Source: Adiantum capillus-veneris
Taxonomy: Eukaryota; Streptophyta; Polypodiopsida; Polypodiales; Pteridaceae
Length of the DNA: 64,000 nt
Reading direction: 5' to 3'
Assembly (NCBI GenBank): GCA_014529385.2
Contig: CM043962.1
Location: 89,168,680 to 89,232,679 of the forward strand
A program made the translations under genes and the position numbers. Shown piece after piece: positions 40,601 through 51,586 of this stretch (position 1 is its first letter; each line of letters begins with the position of its first letter). The notes under the pieces are model-generated. The model did not search any database. It was given only the letters and a program-made list of their open reading frames with translations, and was not told where the DNA came from.

Positions 40601-41386
40601 AGCAATACCGGAATAATCAGTTGCCAACAATGCAATCACAGGAAAAAGAGCCAAAAGCACGAGTGTCACTAAAGAACAACATGATACCCAAGGTTAACAA
40701 GCAGGTAAAATCCAACCATGCTAACTACATACATATGAAGTCACCGACCGTAGTGCAAAGATCTAGGTTACCAAAACACGGGAAACAAGTATGGATGCGG
40801 AAGGATAGAAATGCCAGCGCAAACCAAAAACAATGCAACAAAAGAATTCAACCGAAGCAGATAGTTCAACCAAAAACCAAGGGCATAAAACAGATATGGA
40901 TCCCAAAGACATGGATCCCAAAGACAAGGCTCGGCAATAAAACAGATATGGATCCCAAAGACAAGGCTCGGCAATAACCCAAATGTTACTCACATTTGGA
41001 TACCGAAACAAAAGCAAAAGGAACTCCCTTCAGTACAAGCAACAACGAAAGGCAGACAACTGCATTTGAAAAAGGACAACCGACTTATGTGGATACCAAT
41101 CCGCAACAACACAGTGGCAACAAAGGAAGTAGCAAAACACCTACACAAACCGGCAAAAACAAGCTACCCATGGAAAGCAAAAGAAATAAGGTCCACGGCC
41201 ATTCCGGCCAAGCCAATCCTCTCCACAGAAACAACTACGGCTATATCAACAGTAACAGCAAAGCAAGGGGCTTTTGAGAACAAGAAGATCAAACAAAGAG
41301 CGGTGGAGTTACAACTCTTGTTGGCAAAGAAACTCTGCCAAACAGATCAACAACAAATAGAAAACCTCGACGGCGAATGCCAATAA
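40601..41386 (+). pseudogene. Element B lysine/glutamine-rich C-terminal tail
   Basis: Low-complexity basic sequence with repeated W-[IM]-[PR]-K motifs: KQVWMRK (about 40783), KQIWIPK (about 40888), THIWIPK (about 40986), LMWIPI (about 41083). A 37-bp tandem duplication (40914-40950, 40951-40987) introduces a stop and a frame change. The last open stretch, 41066-41386, ends QQQIENLDGECQ. It may bind nucleic acid; that is inference from charge alone. Confidence 0.5.
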
Positions 41387-43299
41387 GCATCTTGCTTATA
41401 CCCTTCTCTTGCACAACATTAATTTTTCCATGCATTGACCAAGTATGCATTGTAGAGGGCCACAGTAAACGGCCAAGCATTAGCACAATTTTTTCAAACC
41501 ATGCACGGTGTGAGGTCCCCAACCCGCCAATACCAAAGATCGGGATGGGATCCTTAACAGGTCTCTAGGTCTGATAAAAATCAGAGTCTCTAAACAAGAA
41601 AATCCAAGGAATAGACCTTTACCATTGACAATGGCTTGGGTCTATAGCCTTAGGAGCAGACCTAGTCCTGTCTCGCAGCGGAAACAGGACAACGTATTCA
41701 CATGACCTACAAAAAAAATTCTTATTCCGGCCCTATAACTTCATCATTCAGATTATGGTTTCCTTAGCCAACACTTTTTTTCCCCTAACATATGTGAGGG
41801 CACAGCCGTTGGTGGATTCCTCTTCCAAGTGAAGAAGTTTCTAAAATGTTATGGTGCACGGGAATGGATAGTTACCTGACTAATCAGGTCCATCCGTCCG
41901 TGATTGACAACCTTAGTAGATCCCCACTTACCACCCCACACTCACACATGATTCATTTATCTTGCTATCACATTGTTTTAAACATTTAAAATAATGGTTT
42001 CTTTTAGCATTCCATCACAGTAATTCCTTGAAGATAGCATTGAAAGCATTCTTTTAGAAAACAGACATCTTAAGACAGGTTAATGTCAATCAAAACATTG
42101 TCCATAATAACCATGACCAGTACTCTTCTTGTCTCAAGACCACCTAAGGGTGAAAAATGGCACCCATTCCTTATTCAAATCCAGAGTGGATAAACCCCCA
42201 CCCAAGGTTCCACGTGCCCATACACCAAACCAATTGCCCATACAACCGGGCGGCTCCCCTAGGATAAAAAAACGGTATCCTAACTTATGTAGAAACATCA
42301 AGACATGACACGGAGTAGAAACTCATCGTTCATGGGAGTAACCGACTTATCCGTGGCTAGAAAGCCAATCATTATCATCAATTCATACTAAGGTGTCGAA
42401 GGTGTCTTGAGACAAGCTGTCTTAAGGATGATCAAACATATCTTTCCTAATTCAACCAGTTTTAACCCAAACAATTCTTTCCTACATTATAAACAAATGC
42501 ACGTTGGAAGTTACCTTCCGTTTTTAGCCAGTTTATCCTTCTTACGTATGCAATGCTAACTTATAAAAGAACTTAAACTAATTAAAGACTTAATTGAAAA
42601 ATGGGACACCCACCTGGGATTGATTGGCCATCTTCTGCTACGCTAGCGCCTGAAGACTCTCCTCCGTAGGCCTACTACTAGGCCCGGCTTCGTCGTCGTG
42701 CGACGCTCTAGTTCGTTTTGGAGCTACGTCCTCATCATCAGATGTAGGATTTGCTCAGGTTCTTTTTTGTGCCATAACTTCTTATCCTTATAAAAAGGTC
42801 GTCTAATCATTAGGTAAATAATTCAAAATCTAGACTTAACCTTTGTATTCAACCATAATCCATCCAAGGTTAAATTTATAGTCTTAATTGATAAATTCTT
42901 GACCTAGTAATTTCTTATTTTTCTATATAGGCATGATAACTTTTTCCATGGCCTCCCTAAGGGTTTTCTAAGCTCTCCTAGCTTTCTTATAATTTTCTAT
43001 ATCTTTTTCCTAATTTTTCCATCAACTTGTAAGCTAATAATCTATTTTTTTGGGCTTAATAATTATTGTATTTAATTTCTCTTAAAGATTTCATTTCCTT
43101 ACTTGATATCATAGGTTTACACTTACTATAATTTTTCTAAAAACTTTTAACCACAAGGTCTATTTATTTTAATTGTTCATTTGCTAAAAATAGGAATTTT
43201 GGTCAATTATAATTTACTAACCTCACTAATTAACTATCGTATAATCACCACAAGTAGATAAGGATATTTTTTACCTCTGGTAATTCTCTTATCAGTTTC
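41387..43299. other. Non-coding region downstream of element B
   Basis: No coding motif and no copy of element B's LTR. On the minus strand 42775-42614 reads MAQKRT, stop, ANPTSDDEDVAPKRTRASHD, AGPSSRPTEESLQALA and ends CAG/GTGGG, resembling a decayed Gag-like first exon with a splice donor. The rest is AT-rich. Confidence 0.35.
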
Positions 43300-44995
43300 C
43301 AACTTAATTATATAATTTCCATCTTCAATTTTCAGCTAAAATTAGGATAATTTGACTTAAATAAATATTTATTCTACTTTTCCAACCTTGACATATTATC
43401 ACGGTCTCTTTATTATGTAAGCTAAGTGTGATAAATAGAATGTAATCATATAGCATGATTTACTAATTCCTCCCTTGAAATTTCAACCAAAATTAGTATA
43501 TTTTGACTTAGATAAATATCTATACTAAGTTTCTAGCTTTGACATAATTATCATGGCCTTTTCATCATGTAATCTAGCTCTGATAAATAGCATGTAATCA
43601 TATAGCATGATTTACTAATTTCCCTCTTTAGTTTTTGGCTAGAAATGGTATAATTTGACTTAGATAAATATCTATACTACTTTTCTAACCTTGGCATAAT
43701 TATCACGATCTCTTTACCCTATAATATAGCTCTGATAAATAGCATGTAATTATAGCACATGATTTACTAATTTCCCCCTTGAAATTTCCACCAAAATTAG
43801 TATATTTTGACTTAGATAAATATCTATACTAAGTTTCTAACTTTGACATAATTATCACGGCCTTTTCATTATGTAATCTAGGTCTGATAAATAGCATGTA
43901 ATCATATAGCATAATTTACTAATTTCCCTCCTTAGTTTTTAGCTAGAAATAGTATGATTTAACTTAGATAAATATCTATACTATTTTTCTAACCTTAGCA
44001 TAATTATCACGGTCTCAATACCTTATAATACAGCTCTGATAAATAGCATGTAATTATAGCACATGATTTACTAATTTCCCCCTTTAATTTATCCCTAAAA
44101 ACAACGTAATTCCACTAAGATAATTAGTTAAACTAATTATTTGAGATTAGCATAATTATCACAGGTTTCCTAACGTCTAAATAACCCCTGATAAATAACT
44201 CAATTCAATTTAAACATATTTGCTAATTTCTCCTATTTAAATTGTTCCAAAAACCGAGTATTTCTGCTAAAGTAATTAGCTAGATTAATTATCTAAGATT
44301 CTCCTAATTACCACGGGTTCCAGTATTTGAAACCAATTTATTAATTTCCCCTATTTAAATTGCTCAAAAAAACAGAGTAGTTCTGCTAAAGTAATTAGCT
44401 AGATTAATTATCTGAGCTTCTCCTAATTATCAGGGATTCCTTAACACCTAATTAACCACTAATAAAAACCAATTTACTAATTTCTCCTATTTAAATTGCT
44501 CAAAAAATAGAGTATTTTTGCTAAATTAATTAGCTAGATTAATTATCTAATATTCTCCTAATTATCACGAGTTCCTTAAAACCTAGTTAACCACTAATAA
44601 ATATATCACATCATTTGAAACCAATTACTAATTTCCCCTATTTAAATTGCTCAAAAAATAGAGTATTTTTGCTAAAGTAATTAGCTAGATTAATTATCAA
44701 AGCTTCTCCTAATTATCACGGGTTTCTTAACACCTAATTAACCATTGATAAATATATCACAATATTTGAAACTAATTTACTAATTTCCTCTATTTAAATT
44801 ACTCAAAAAATAGAGTATTTTTGCTAAAGTAATTAGCTAGATTAATTATCTGAGATTCTCCTAATTATCACGGCATCCTCAACACCTAATTAACCACTAA
44901 TAAATATATCATAGCATTTGAAATCAATTTACTAATTTTCCCTATTTAATTAGTCCTAAGAACAGAGTATTTCTGCCTAAGTAATTAGAAAACTT
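43300..44995. repeat. 152-bp tandem repeat array, about 11 diverged units
   Basis: The anchor GATAAATA recurs at 43430, 43582, 43734, 43886, 44038 and 44190, exactly 152 bases apart. From 44279 the anchor GCTAGATTAATTATC recurs at 44398, 44533, 44684 and 44836 (119, 135, 151, 152) because two units have internal deletions. Each unit holds TTTACTAATTTCCC and TAATTATCACGG. Two subfamilies are visible, before and after 44100. Confidence 0.93.
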
Positions 44996-45950
44996 ACTCA
45001 GAAAATTATAGGATAATTTTCCTAGCTTAATGATTGTCTAATGCAACTCTGATAATTACCTCAATCTAATCTAAGCTTAATTAATATATTTACCATTAAT
45101 TCATGGTTAATTTGGCTAATTTCAGCCCTAACATGATGTAATAATTAATTAGCTTAACATTACCAAGCTTAACTATAACAATCAGCACAGAATAATTAAT
45201 TAAGAGAGGGTTTATGAGTATACATAGGCTTAATCTTTGATTTATTAACAAAATAGATTAATCTAGCCTTGCTAATTAAGAAGGATTAGGCTAATTACCG
45301 TTTAGGTTAATCGACTAGAGCTTAATCTCTAGTGATTTCTGTGTAGCGTTCTCTCTAGATGAGAGAGAGAGTGTCAAGGCTCCGAGTCTGTGTAAAATGT
45401 GAAGCTAGGGGTCCTCTTTATAGTTTTTTGGCACTCATAAGCTCTCACAGGCTGAAACAGATAGTTGCTTGCAGTTCAAGCAGTCCCGTATAGATCAAAA
45501 AACGCCCCCTACTACTAAATGAGTCCCTTGCAGGTCAGTGATGACCCTCCCATTACCTACCAGCTTTTAAAATATCAATTCTGCTATATTTTGACCTATT
45601 TTTGCTTAATTGGTAAATATCTGTAAATATCTAGGAGACCTTTAATAAAATCTATGCTTAAATGATTACTGCAACCATCAATTTTACCTATTTTACTCAA
45701 TTCATAGTGTAAACTTCCAGGGGTCATAACTATGCCAGTTTTTATCAGAATTCAATTCTGAAAATTTCTAGCCCAGGGTTTGTTGTGCTTAAGATTCCAA
45801 AAATACCAATATTTTCCATGGTCGAACAATTCTACATTGCTTTTTCAATAATCATATCAGTTTGATAATACTTTATACAACCTTTAAGGTTTCAGAAACT
45901 GGAAACCTTACACACGGCACATACCCCGCGGCGATAACTTGTCGTTTGGG
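44996..45950 (-). promoter_or_regulatory. Possible minus-strand promoter next to the tandem array
   Basis: The minus strand has AACTATAAAGAGG (TATA-like, 45413-45425), followed downstream by a GAGAGAGAGA stretch. The layout resembles the promoter part of element D's LTR (GCTATAAAAG and GAGAG). Transcription would run through the 152-bp array toward 42775. LTR ends were not found. Nothing else is recognisable to 45950. Confidence 0.35.
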
Positions 45951-46154
45951 AGGACTCCGGCTAGGAGGGGGGGAGGCATTCTCAAATGCGGAATCAATAG
46001 CAGGAAGAGCAAAAAAGGGCATGATTTTCGACTATTTTAAGGTGTGTTGTTTGACTGCGAAACTTTCCGGACTAACCCAAGTACATATGCCCTTATACAG
46101 CATGTATCTATAGGTATATGGGACCAAACGCCAAATCAAGCCCCTAGGTGTGTG

Positions 46155-46162
46155 TATATAAG
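46155..46162 (+). promoter_or_regulatory. Possible TATA box upstream of unit C
   Basis: TATATAAG in GTGTGTATATAAGTAG, 2.4 kb before the ORF at 48608. A purine tract AGGAGGGGGGGAGG lies at 45963-45976, but no LTR start follows it. The assignment as the promoter of unit C is inference. Confidence 0.4.
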
Positions 46163-48607
46163 TAGAAACAGCCAGTTTTCGGACAAAATATTGGTAAAAC
46201 AGAGAAATCCGGCCATAAAAATTTCATGTGAGTATATATAATGTTTGGCGGTGATGTTTGTGATTTATTATGATTTTTGGGGATTTTCTGGGTTTGATTT
46301 GCTATTTTCCTTTTAGTTTTGCAAATTTTTGACAAAAAAACTTCAAAAATACAAAAAGCAGGTGAAAAACGATCGTAATGAAAAACAAAAAATATGGGGA
46401 TGATCAGTGACTATAGGACAACCTATGGTACAGTGGGGGTGCAATTATGAGACTGGAGCGGAAAGCGTGTTTTAGCCAGGTTTTGACCGAAATGCCAAAT
46501 TTCTGGTAAACAGAGCAAATGGAGTCCAATCAAGAAATTTTTGAGCCTAAACCGCATCTCGCAAGAAGTTGGGAGCACATGTCAAATTTCATGAAAAATG
46601 GTTCAGGGACCTCCATTATAAGAAATTTTCACCTCATTTTTAGCTCATTTTCACTATTGACATTTGAGAGAGAGCTTCTGCCACCTAGAGCGAGCGGAAC
46701 TTCCAGCAGCTTCTACGACGCGCACGACTACCCGACGGTCTTCCGACATGAGAGGTAGGCTCACCACCTTTAGGTTTTTGCGCATGTTTGTCGTTTTGTC
46801 GCGAAAACTAGCGTAGGGTTCACACACAAAGCGGGCGGTAGAGACCTACAAGTAGAAGCAGCCACCTAACGGCTAACCCAAAAGCAAAGAGACTTCATCA
46901 GCAGCTTACCCTAGCATAGGAGACCAGTCTTGGATGCCCAAAGGCAGTAGAAAACCATCGGGAAAAACCCTAATTCCTAGAATCCCGCAAGGGGCCACCA
47001 AATGGGAAATCAGCGAAAAGGCACCCAAATGCTACCAGAATTCATGGGTAGGAGCATCTCGACATGCTCGACAAGTCTATGTGGCCCACATGACCAAAAA
47101 GTGACCCGAAGCGGCACTAAACTTCAGAAACGGCATTAGACACACAAAACGTCAAATAGCTCTCGCGGCCAAACCGCATGCCCGTTTGCCACCAAACTTC
47201 ACGAGCGGCTTTCATATACCATCAACAACCAAGTCCTACAATGGTAGACCACCACAAATCATCGAAGATATGTAAACGCAACCATGGGTGCTTCTAGAGC
47301 GACAAATTTCCAAAAGGAGCTCCGGTGAAGCCAAAGTCGACAAAAAACATACGGCAAGGATCCCCAAGGAATCGGGAAGCTATGAAGACCAATATCAAGA
47401 AATTTCATCGCCGAAAAGCACTTCAAAAGTCAGAAAACGGCTCGAAGGCTCTGAAGTCCACACAGGGAGTTACTTTCTATCCGTTTGACTTTTTGGTTGA
47501 AATTAGGCTTAAAAGGGACTCAAGGGGACTAAGGGCAAGCAGTAGTGGCACATTCCATGAAAAAAATCATCAAGAGACATCCTACGCGTAGGATGTCTCA
47601 AGGGCATTTCTGGGCACAGATCCCAACATTTTTCATCACACACATTTTCTGAATGACCTTTACATGCTAGCCACCAAGTTTCATCACAATTGGACCAAGA
47701 TTGACCTCATATGCATGAAAAAGCGCAAAGTTAGGGCATAAAGGCAATAATGGGCCATAGACCTACCAAATCACAAGAAACTTGCACAACACATTCACAA
47801 GCACATAACCAATCCATCTGTGTACTCACCTTCAAAATTTGGTGAAGTAGACATCCTACGCGTAGGATGTCTATTTGATATTTTTGGCCTACAGAGGATG
47901 TTTGTCCATTCCAGATCCAATCACATCATCTTCAAGAGCTCATATACCAATTTTGAAGCCATTCTAATCATTTTTTACCCCAACATCTTCAAGATACACT
48001 TTTGGAGCCCAAAAACACTACACATGCTCTTACAAGCATCAATTCTTGTCCAAATCAAAATCCAAGAGCATGGCCATGCTCCATAGGCCAAGGACTACCC
48101 ACAGAACAAATCCCATGTCATTTTGATGAAATAGACATCCTACACGTAGGATGTCTCTAGCATAATTTAGACCTTCTGTGCAAAGAGTGACATCATGGGA
48201 GCCAATACCATGGTGCAATGAGCCCATATATCAATTTTCAACCCATTTGGACATCACTTGCTATCTGTTATGGACTTTCTACCCAATTTGTGACCTAAAG
48301 CCTGAATCAGCCCAAAAAAATCCACTTTTTGATGCCCAAATCCATATCCAAGCACATAGCCATGTTCCATAAGCCAAGAACTACCAGCATGTCAAGTATC
48401 ACCCAATTCTGATGAAAAAGACATCCTACGCGTAGAATGTCTAAATGGAAATTTTTGGCCAGAATTACACTGTGAGCACATGCACAGTTTCAAGAGTTTC
48501 TTTTAAGATTTATTTTTAATTTTCAAGTCATTTGGATAGTTAAAACTCAGTTTCTCAGCTAAGATGGAAAAAACGCTAACTTCGGACTACTGAGTGCAAT
48601 TGGATCT
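46163..48607 (+). other. Unit C leader-like region
   Basis: Non-coding. At 46748-46765 ACATGAGAG/GTAGGCTC repeats the ATG plus splice-donor-like layout found just after the PBS of A and B, but no tRNA-complementary PBS is visible before it. The palindromes lie in its last kilobase, embedded in ~280-bp diverged repeats sharing TTCTGATGAAAAAGACATCC with element B. Confidence 0.5.
47574..48442. repeat. Unit C leader palindrome series (four sites)
   Basis: 47574-47599 and 47848-47873 are perfect 26-bp palindromes with the core ACATCCTACGCGTAGGATGT; 48133-48156 has centre ACACGT; 48419-48442 has one arm change. Centres are 274, 284 and 286 bases apart. Arms match those of element B. Confidence 0.92.
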
Positions 48608-49825
48608 ATGGCAGCCGCGAAGTCACCGGCAAAGAAGAAAAGAATGACCATTAAGGATTACCTAGAAGAAGCGGAGCCCTTCATCATTCCAGAAGGAACA
48701 CTAAAGCCCACCAGCACATGGATCCAAGAAGATCTGCTAGATTCCAACGACCTAAAGATCTACCAAGGAGTGTTCAAAGACACTGAAGGGAATGTGATCG
48801 AGCTACCAATGCTACCGTGGGAACTCAATGAGTTCGTAAGAAGCAAGATGGCCGGGTACTTGGAGAAGATTGATCTCCACAACTATTTTGAAGCTGTACC
48901 TGCCAGAATTGACATAAAGAGAGTGTGGGAGTTTGTGAAGACCATCAAAGAGAATGGTGTGGCCAAAGTTACAGATCTGCAAGGCAGGCCAGAGACAGAA
49001 ATAGTCATCACAGAGAAAGTTGTAGAAAATGCACTAGACCTCTCCAACAAGGGGGATAGTGTAACGAAAAGAAGAGATGAGGTCAAGGTGTACACTGAGA
49101 AGAAACGTAACTACACTTTTGAAGATATTGCCAACCCAAAAGTGGCAATCATGAGTCAGTTGTACAACCAATACTTCCATATGTGTACGAAGTGCCCACA
49201 AAAGTACAGAATGCCGCCAGGAGCAATTGCCACGACATTCACTTGGGCAATGATGAAGAGCACTCCAAAGCTAATCAATTATGCAGCATATATACATGAC
49301 AGCCTAGTGAAAATGGGTAACAAGAAGCCCACATCTATTGTGCCAGGAGAACTAATCACTAAGGTGATTTATGGGGCCTTGCACGCAAAAGGAAGATGGC
49401 CTGACCCCCCATCACAGAACGACTGGCTAAGGCTCAAAGAAGACAAGGAGGAGGAACAGCCCAAAGCACCAAGGGTTGCCACAAGATTGAAAAGACGGCT
49501 AGAGCCTATTCAAGAAGAGCAGCCAGAGCAAAAGAAGGGAAAGAAAGAATTTGACGAAGTGCTGAAAAAAGAGACAAAGTCACAAAAAGCGGCAAGACTA
49601 GAGCGGCTAATGGAGAGCTTCAGAGCAGAAAGGGCCCTTAAAGGCGACTTGAGTGAACTTTGGAATCCATCTCTAGAAGCAATGTCGGGATCATCCCGAA
49701 GGGTGCAAGGGACAGATTCGAAGATTACATTAAAAATTTTGAGATTCTTGATGCCACATCAGAAAATATTCCACATGTACCTTTTACAGAAGAGGAAGTG
49801 GAGCAAGTACGACAGAAATTGCTAG
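48608..49825 (+). CDS. Unit C ORF1: uncharacterised retroelement-associated protein, N-terminal part
   Basis: ATG at 48608 (MAAAKSPAKKKRMTIKDYLE). The first ~280 residues look globular: MLPWELNEFVRSKMAGYL, RVWEFVKTIKENGVAKVTDL, GRPETEIVITEKVVENALDL, TFTWAMMKSTPKLINYAAYI, GELITKVIYGALHAKGRW. The pattern of a short strand plus xVxxxxxxINxxL followed by a helical block resembles the domains called putative plant transposon protein in ATHILA-type ORFs, but this is a weak resemblance. Residues about 285-360 are Lys/Glu-rich. After about residue 352 the text appears out of frame and the real continuation is in the next ORF. No enzyme motif is seen. Confidence 0.6.
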   Translation: MAAAKSPAKKKRMTIKDYLEEAEPFIIPEGTLKPTSTWIQEDLLDSNDLKIYQGVFKDTEGNVIELPMLPWELNEFVRSKMAGYLEKIDLHNYFEAVPARIDIKRVWEFVKTIKENGVAKVTDLQGRPETEIVITEKVVENALDLSNKGDSVTKRRDEVKVYTEKKRNYTFEDIANPKVAIMSQLYNQYFHMCTKCPQKYRMPPGAIATTFTWAMMKSTPKLINYAAYIHDSLVKMGNKKPTSIVPGELITKVIYGALHAKGRWPDPPSQNDWLRLKEDKEEEQPKAPRVATRLKRRLEPIQEEQPEQKKGKKEFDEVLKKETKSQKAARLERLMESFRAERALKGDLSELWNPSLEAMSGSSRRVQGTDSKITLKILRFLMPHQKIFHMYLLQKRKWSKYDRNC

Positions 49826-51072
49826 ACGAGCAGGAGGGCCAAGAGAGAGAAAGGAAGACAAAGACAGACCGAGATTTAAAGAAAAAGCCTACATCCCTAC
49901 CGGCCAGCCCTGAGTCTAGCCCACCACCCTCACCACCTCCTCGCAGCCCTCCACAAGAAGATAAAGAGAAGGAAGACAAACACGAAGGCCAGGAAGAGTC
50001 CAAGAAAGAACAAAGCCAGGAGAGGAAAGAGGTTAAACCCAAGAGTGAGAAGCCAAAGCCACAGGAAGCATACATCACATTTTTGGACCTGCTAGCTACA
50101 GGATACTCAAAAGAAGAGGCTGCCACAGTCGCATTCGACTTGGCAAGCACAGAGCCTAAGGAGCAAATGCAAAGCATCAGGTTAGTAGAACTAAAGGAGA
50201 TGGCCACAGATACAGTGGACCTGCACCCGCCCTCCAACGATTGGGATGTGGTGATGAAAAAGTTAACCGGGTTAAGAGCGCAGTCCATGGCCTCAGAAAG
50301 TGAGATGGCAACTCTCATGGCCACTGAAGTGAAGATAAAGCTGGAAGTAGACTCTTTACAAAGACAAAGTCAAAGGCAGAAAGAGAGAGAATCGGAGCTA
50401 CAGGCCAGTCTGGCAAAGGCATTGCAAAGATGCCAGGAAATGGAAGAAGAAAATCAAGCAACGGCCCAAAGAATGCAAGGAGTCGAAGAGGATTGTAAGC
50501 AACTCAGCAAATCATTGATAGATGCAGAGAGGGAAAGGGATAACCTGACCCTACAGCTGGCTAAGGAGTCCAAAGAAGTTGAAGCAATGCGAAATGCCAA
50601 AGAAAAGGTGGAGTTAGATCAAGAAGCCAGCCAGGATGAGATCCTTGAGCTCAAGGACCAGCTTAAAGTGAAAGATCAAACCATCCAAAGGCTACGGGCA
50701 TCTCCTGCCAGAGTCAGAGCTACTAGCTCGACTCACATCACTACGGAAAGCCAAATTTATGAAGAACAGATGAAAGAAATTCAGAAAGAGCTGACTCTAG
50801 AGAAAAAGCAACGATTGATGATGGCAGAAGGGTCAATTGTTATGCAAACACGAATGGAAGAAGAAAAAAAAGCCATGCAAGAGGAATTAGAAAGTATCAA
50901 AAGAAAGCTTGAGGAGGCGGAGAAGATAAACGCCGAGTTGAACGACCTCCTCGTGAACATGGGAGAAGAAGCTGAAACAGAAAAACAGAAACTCCTAAAG
51001 CAGATTGAGGAGCTGAGAGGACAGCAAGCCGGAGAGCAAGAAGGCACAGGCCAGCGGCCACTGAGGGCATAG
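49657..51072 (+). CDS. Unit C ORF2: proline-rich and coiled-coil continuation
   Basis: Open from 49657 in the -1 frame relative to ORF1; it has no sensible ATG start, so it is probably the same protein after a frameshift. In order: RFEDYIKNFEILDATSENIP; a Pro/Ser-rich stretch (PASPESSPPPSPPPRSPP) with Lys/Glu runs; a small block EAYITFLDLLATGYSKEEAA; and about 250 residues with heptad-type coiled coil (KIKLEVDSLQRQ, RERDNLTLQLAKESKEVEAM, ELESIKRKLEEAEKINAEL). Ends at 51072. Likely a structural, self-assembling protein. There is no RT, protease or zinc knuckle. Confidence 0.6.
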   Translation, partial: TLESISRSNVGIIPKGARDRFEDYIKNFEILDATSENIPHVPFTEEEVEQVRQKLLDEQEGQERERKTKTDRDLKKKPTSLPASPESSPPPSPPPRSPPQEDKEKEDKHEGQEESKKEQSQERKEVKPKSEKPKPQEAYITFLDLLATGYSKEEAATVAFDLASTEPKEQMQSIRLVELKEMATDTVDLHPPSNDWDVVMKKLTGLRAQSMASESEMATLMATEVKIKLEVDSLQRQSQRQKERESELQASLAKALQRCQEMEEENQATAQRMQGVEEDCKQLSKSLIDAERERDNLTLQLAKESKEVEAMRNAKEKVELDQEASQDEILELKDQLKVKDQTIQRLRASPARVRATSSTHITTESQIYEEQMKEIQKELTLEKKQRLMMAEGSIVMQTRMEEEKKAMQEELESIKRKLEEAEKINAELNDLLVNMGEEAETEKQKLLKQIEELRGQQAGEQEGTGQRPLRA

Positions 51073-51586
51073 ATTTAGAAAATGTGGCAGATCCTGTGGA
51101 CACCTATGCAAGAGGAAATCCTAGTAGGATCCTCTCAAGAGCCACAAGATCTGACACAGGTAGAGGAAGAAAAGCTGCGTAAAGCAATAGAGGTGGAGAT
51201 CAGAGAGACGACTAAGGAAGCCTTGGAATGGGAGCAGAGGGTTTTCAAATCCATGAACATTACGAAAAGTTTGGACTCAAAAATGGGCCTTGTAAGAATT
51301 GTTCATGTGGCATAGCTTTCAAAAAGTGGGGATCGGTAATTTTTTTTGCAAATAAGATCCAAACTTGTCGGAGGTTGGATATTTAGAATCTACTCTTCAA
51401 ATGCTATCTATTGATATATAGCATGCATGTATCGGACATTGCCTTCATGTAGATCTAGAAAAAGGTGATTTTAGATTACCGTAACGGTAACAAAACCTGG
51501 CTGATTGAAAAAAAATGGCATAACTTTCATAGAAGTCATCCAAACTTTTCGGACCTTGGCTCTTTAGAATCCATTTCTCAAGAACT
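51073..51586 (+). other. Unit C downstream piece and non-coding tail
   Basis: 51082-51315 stays in the ORF2 frame after two stops (LTQVEEEKLRKAIEVEIRET, EALEWEQRVFKSMNI) and may be its C-terminus. 51316-51586 has no recognisable feature and ends at the target site of E4 (GAACT at 51582-51586; the partner copy was not found). Confidence 0.4.

Larger units (their letters stand above)
28861..41386 (+). mobile_element. Element B: Ty3/gypsy retrotransposon with duplicated zinc and protease domains
   Basis: Order: LTR 28861-29782, tRNA-Asp PBS 29784-29801, leader with palindromes, gag 31608-33700, zinc knuckles 34125-34230, protease 35484-36146, RT 36860-37806, RNase H about 37890-38240, two H2C2 modules 38430-38654 and 38808-39032, integrase 39100-40060, a second retropepsin-like domain 40230-40575 and a basic tail to 41386. 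It has more than ten stops or frameshifts. No 3-prime LTR is visible downstream, so the right end given is the end of coding. It inserted into the gag of element G. Confidence 0.85.

Noticed and set aside
45963-45976. AGGAGGGGGGGAGG as the polypurine tract of element B or C
   Set aside because: It is not followed by a TG-starting LTR and no matching LTR copy is found; left as composition only.
49640-49690. Programmed -1 frameshift site between unit C ORF1 and ORF2
   Set aside because: No X-XXY-YYZ heptamer in the zero frame and no clear downstream structure; a single-base loss explains it.
49725-50324. Minus-strand ORF of 199 codons, Ser-rich
   Set aside because: Antisense of the Pro/Lys/Glu-rich part of unit C ORF2; composition mirrors the sense strand.
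48608-51072. Host cytoskeletal or myosin-like coiled-coil gene
   Set aside because: No motor or other host domain, no introns evident, and the leader carries the gypsy-type palindromes, so a retroelement origin is more likely.
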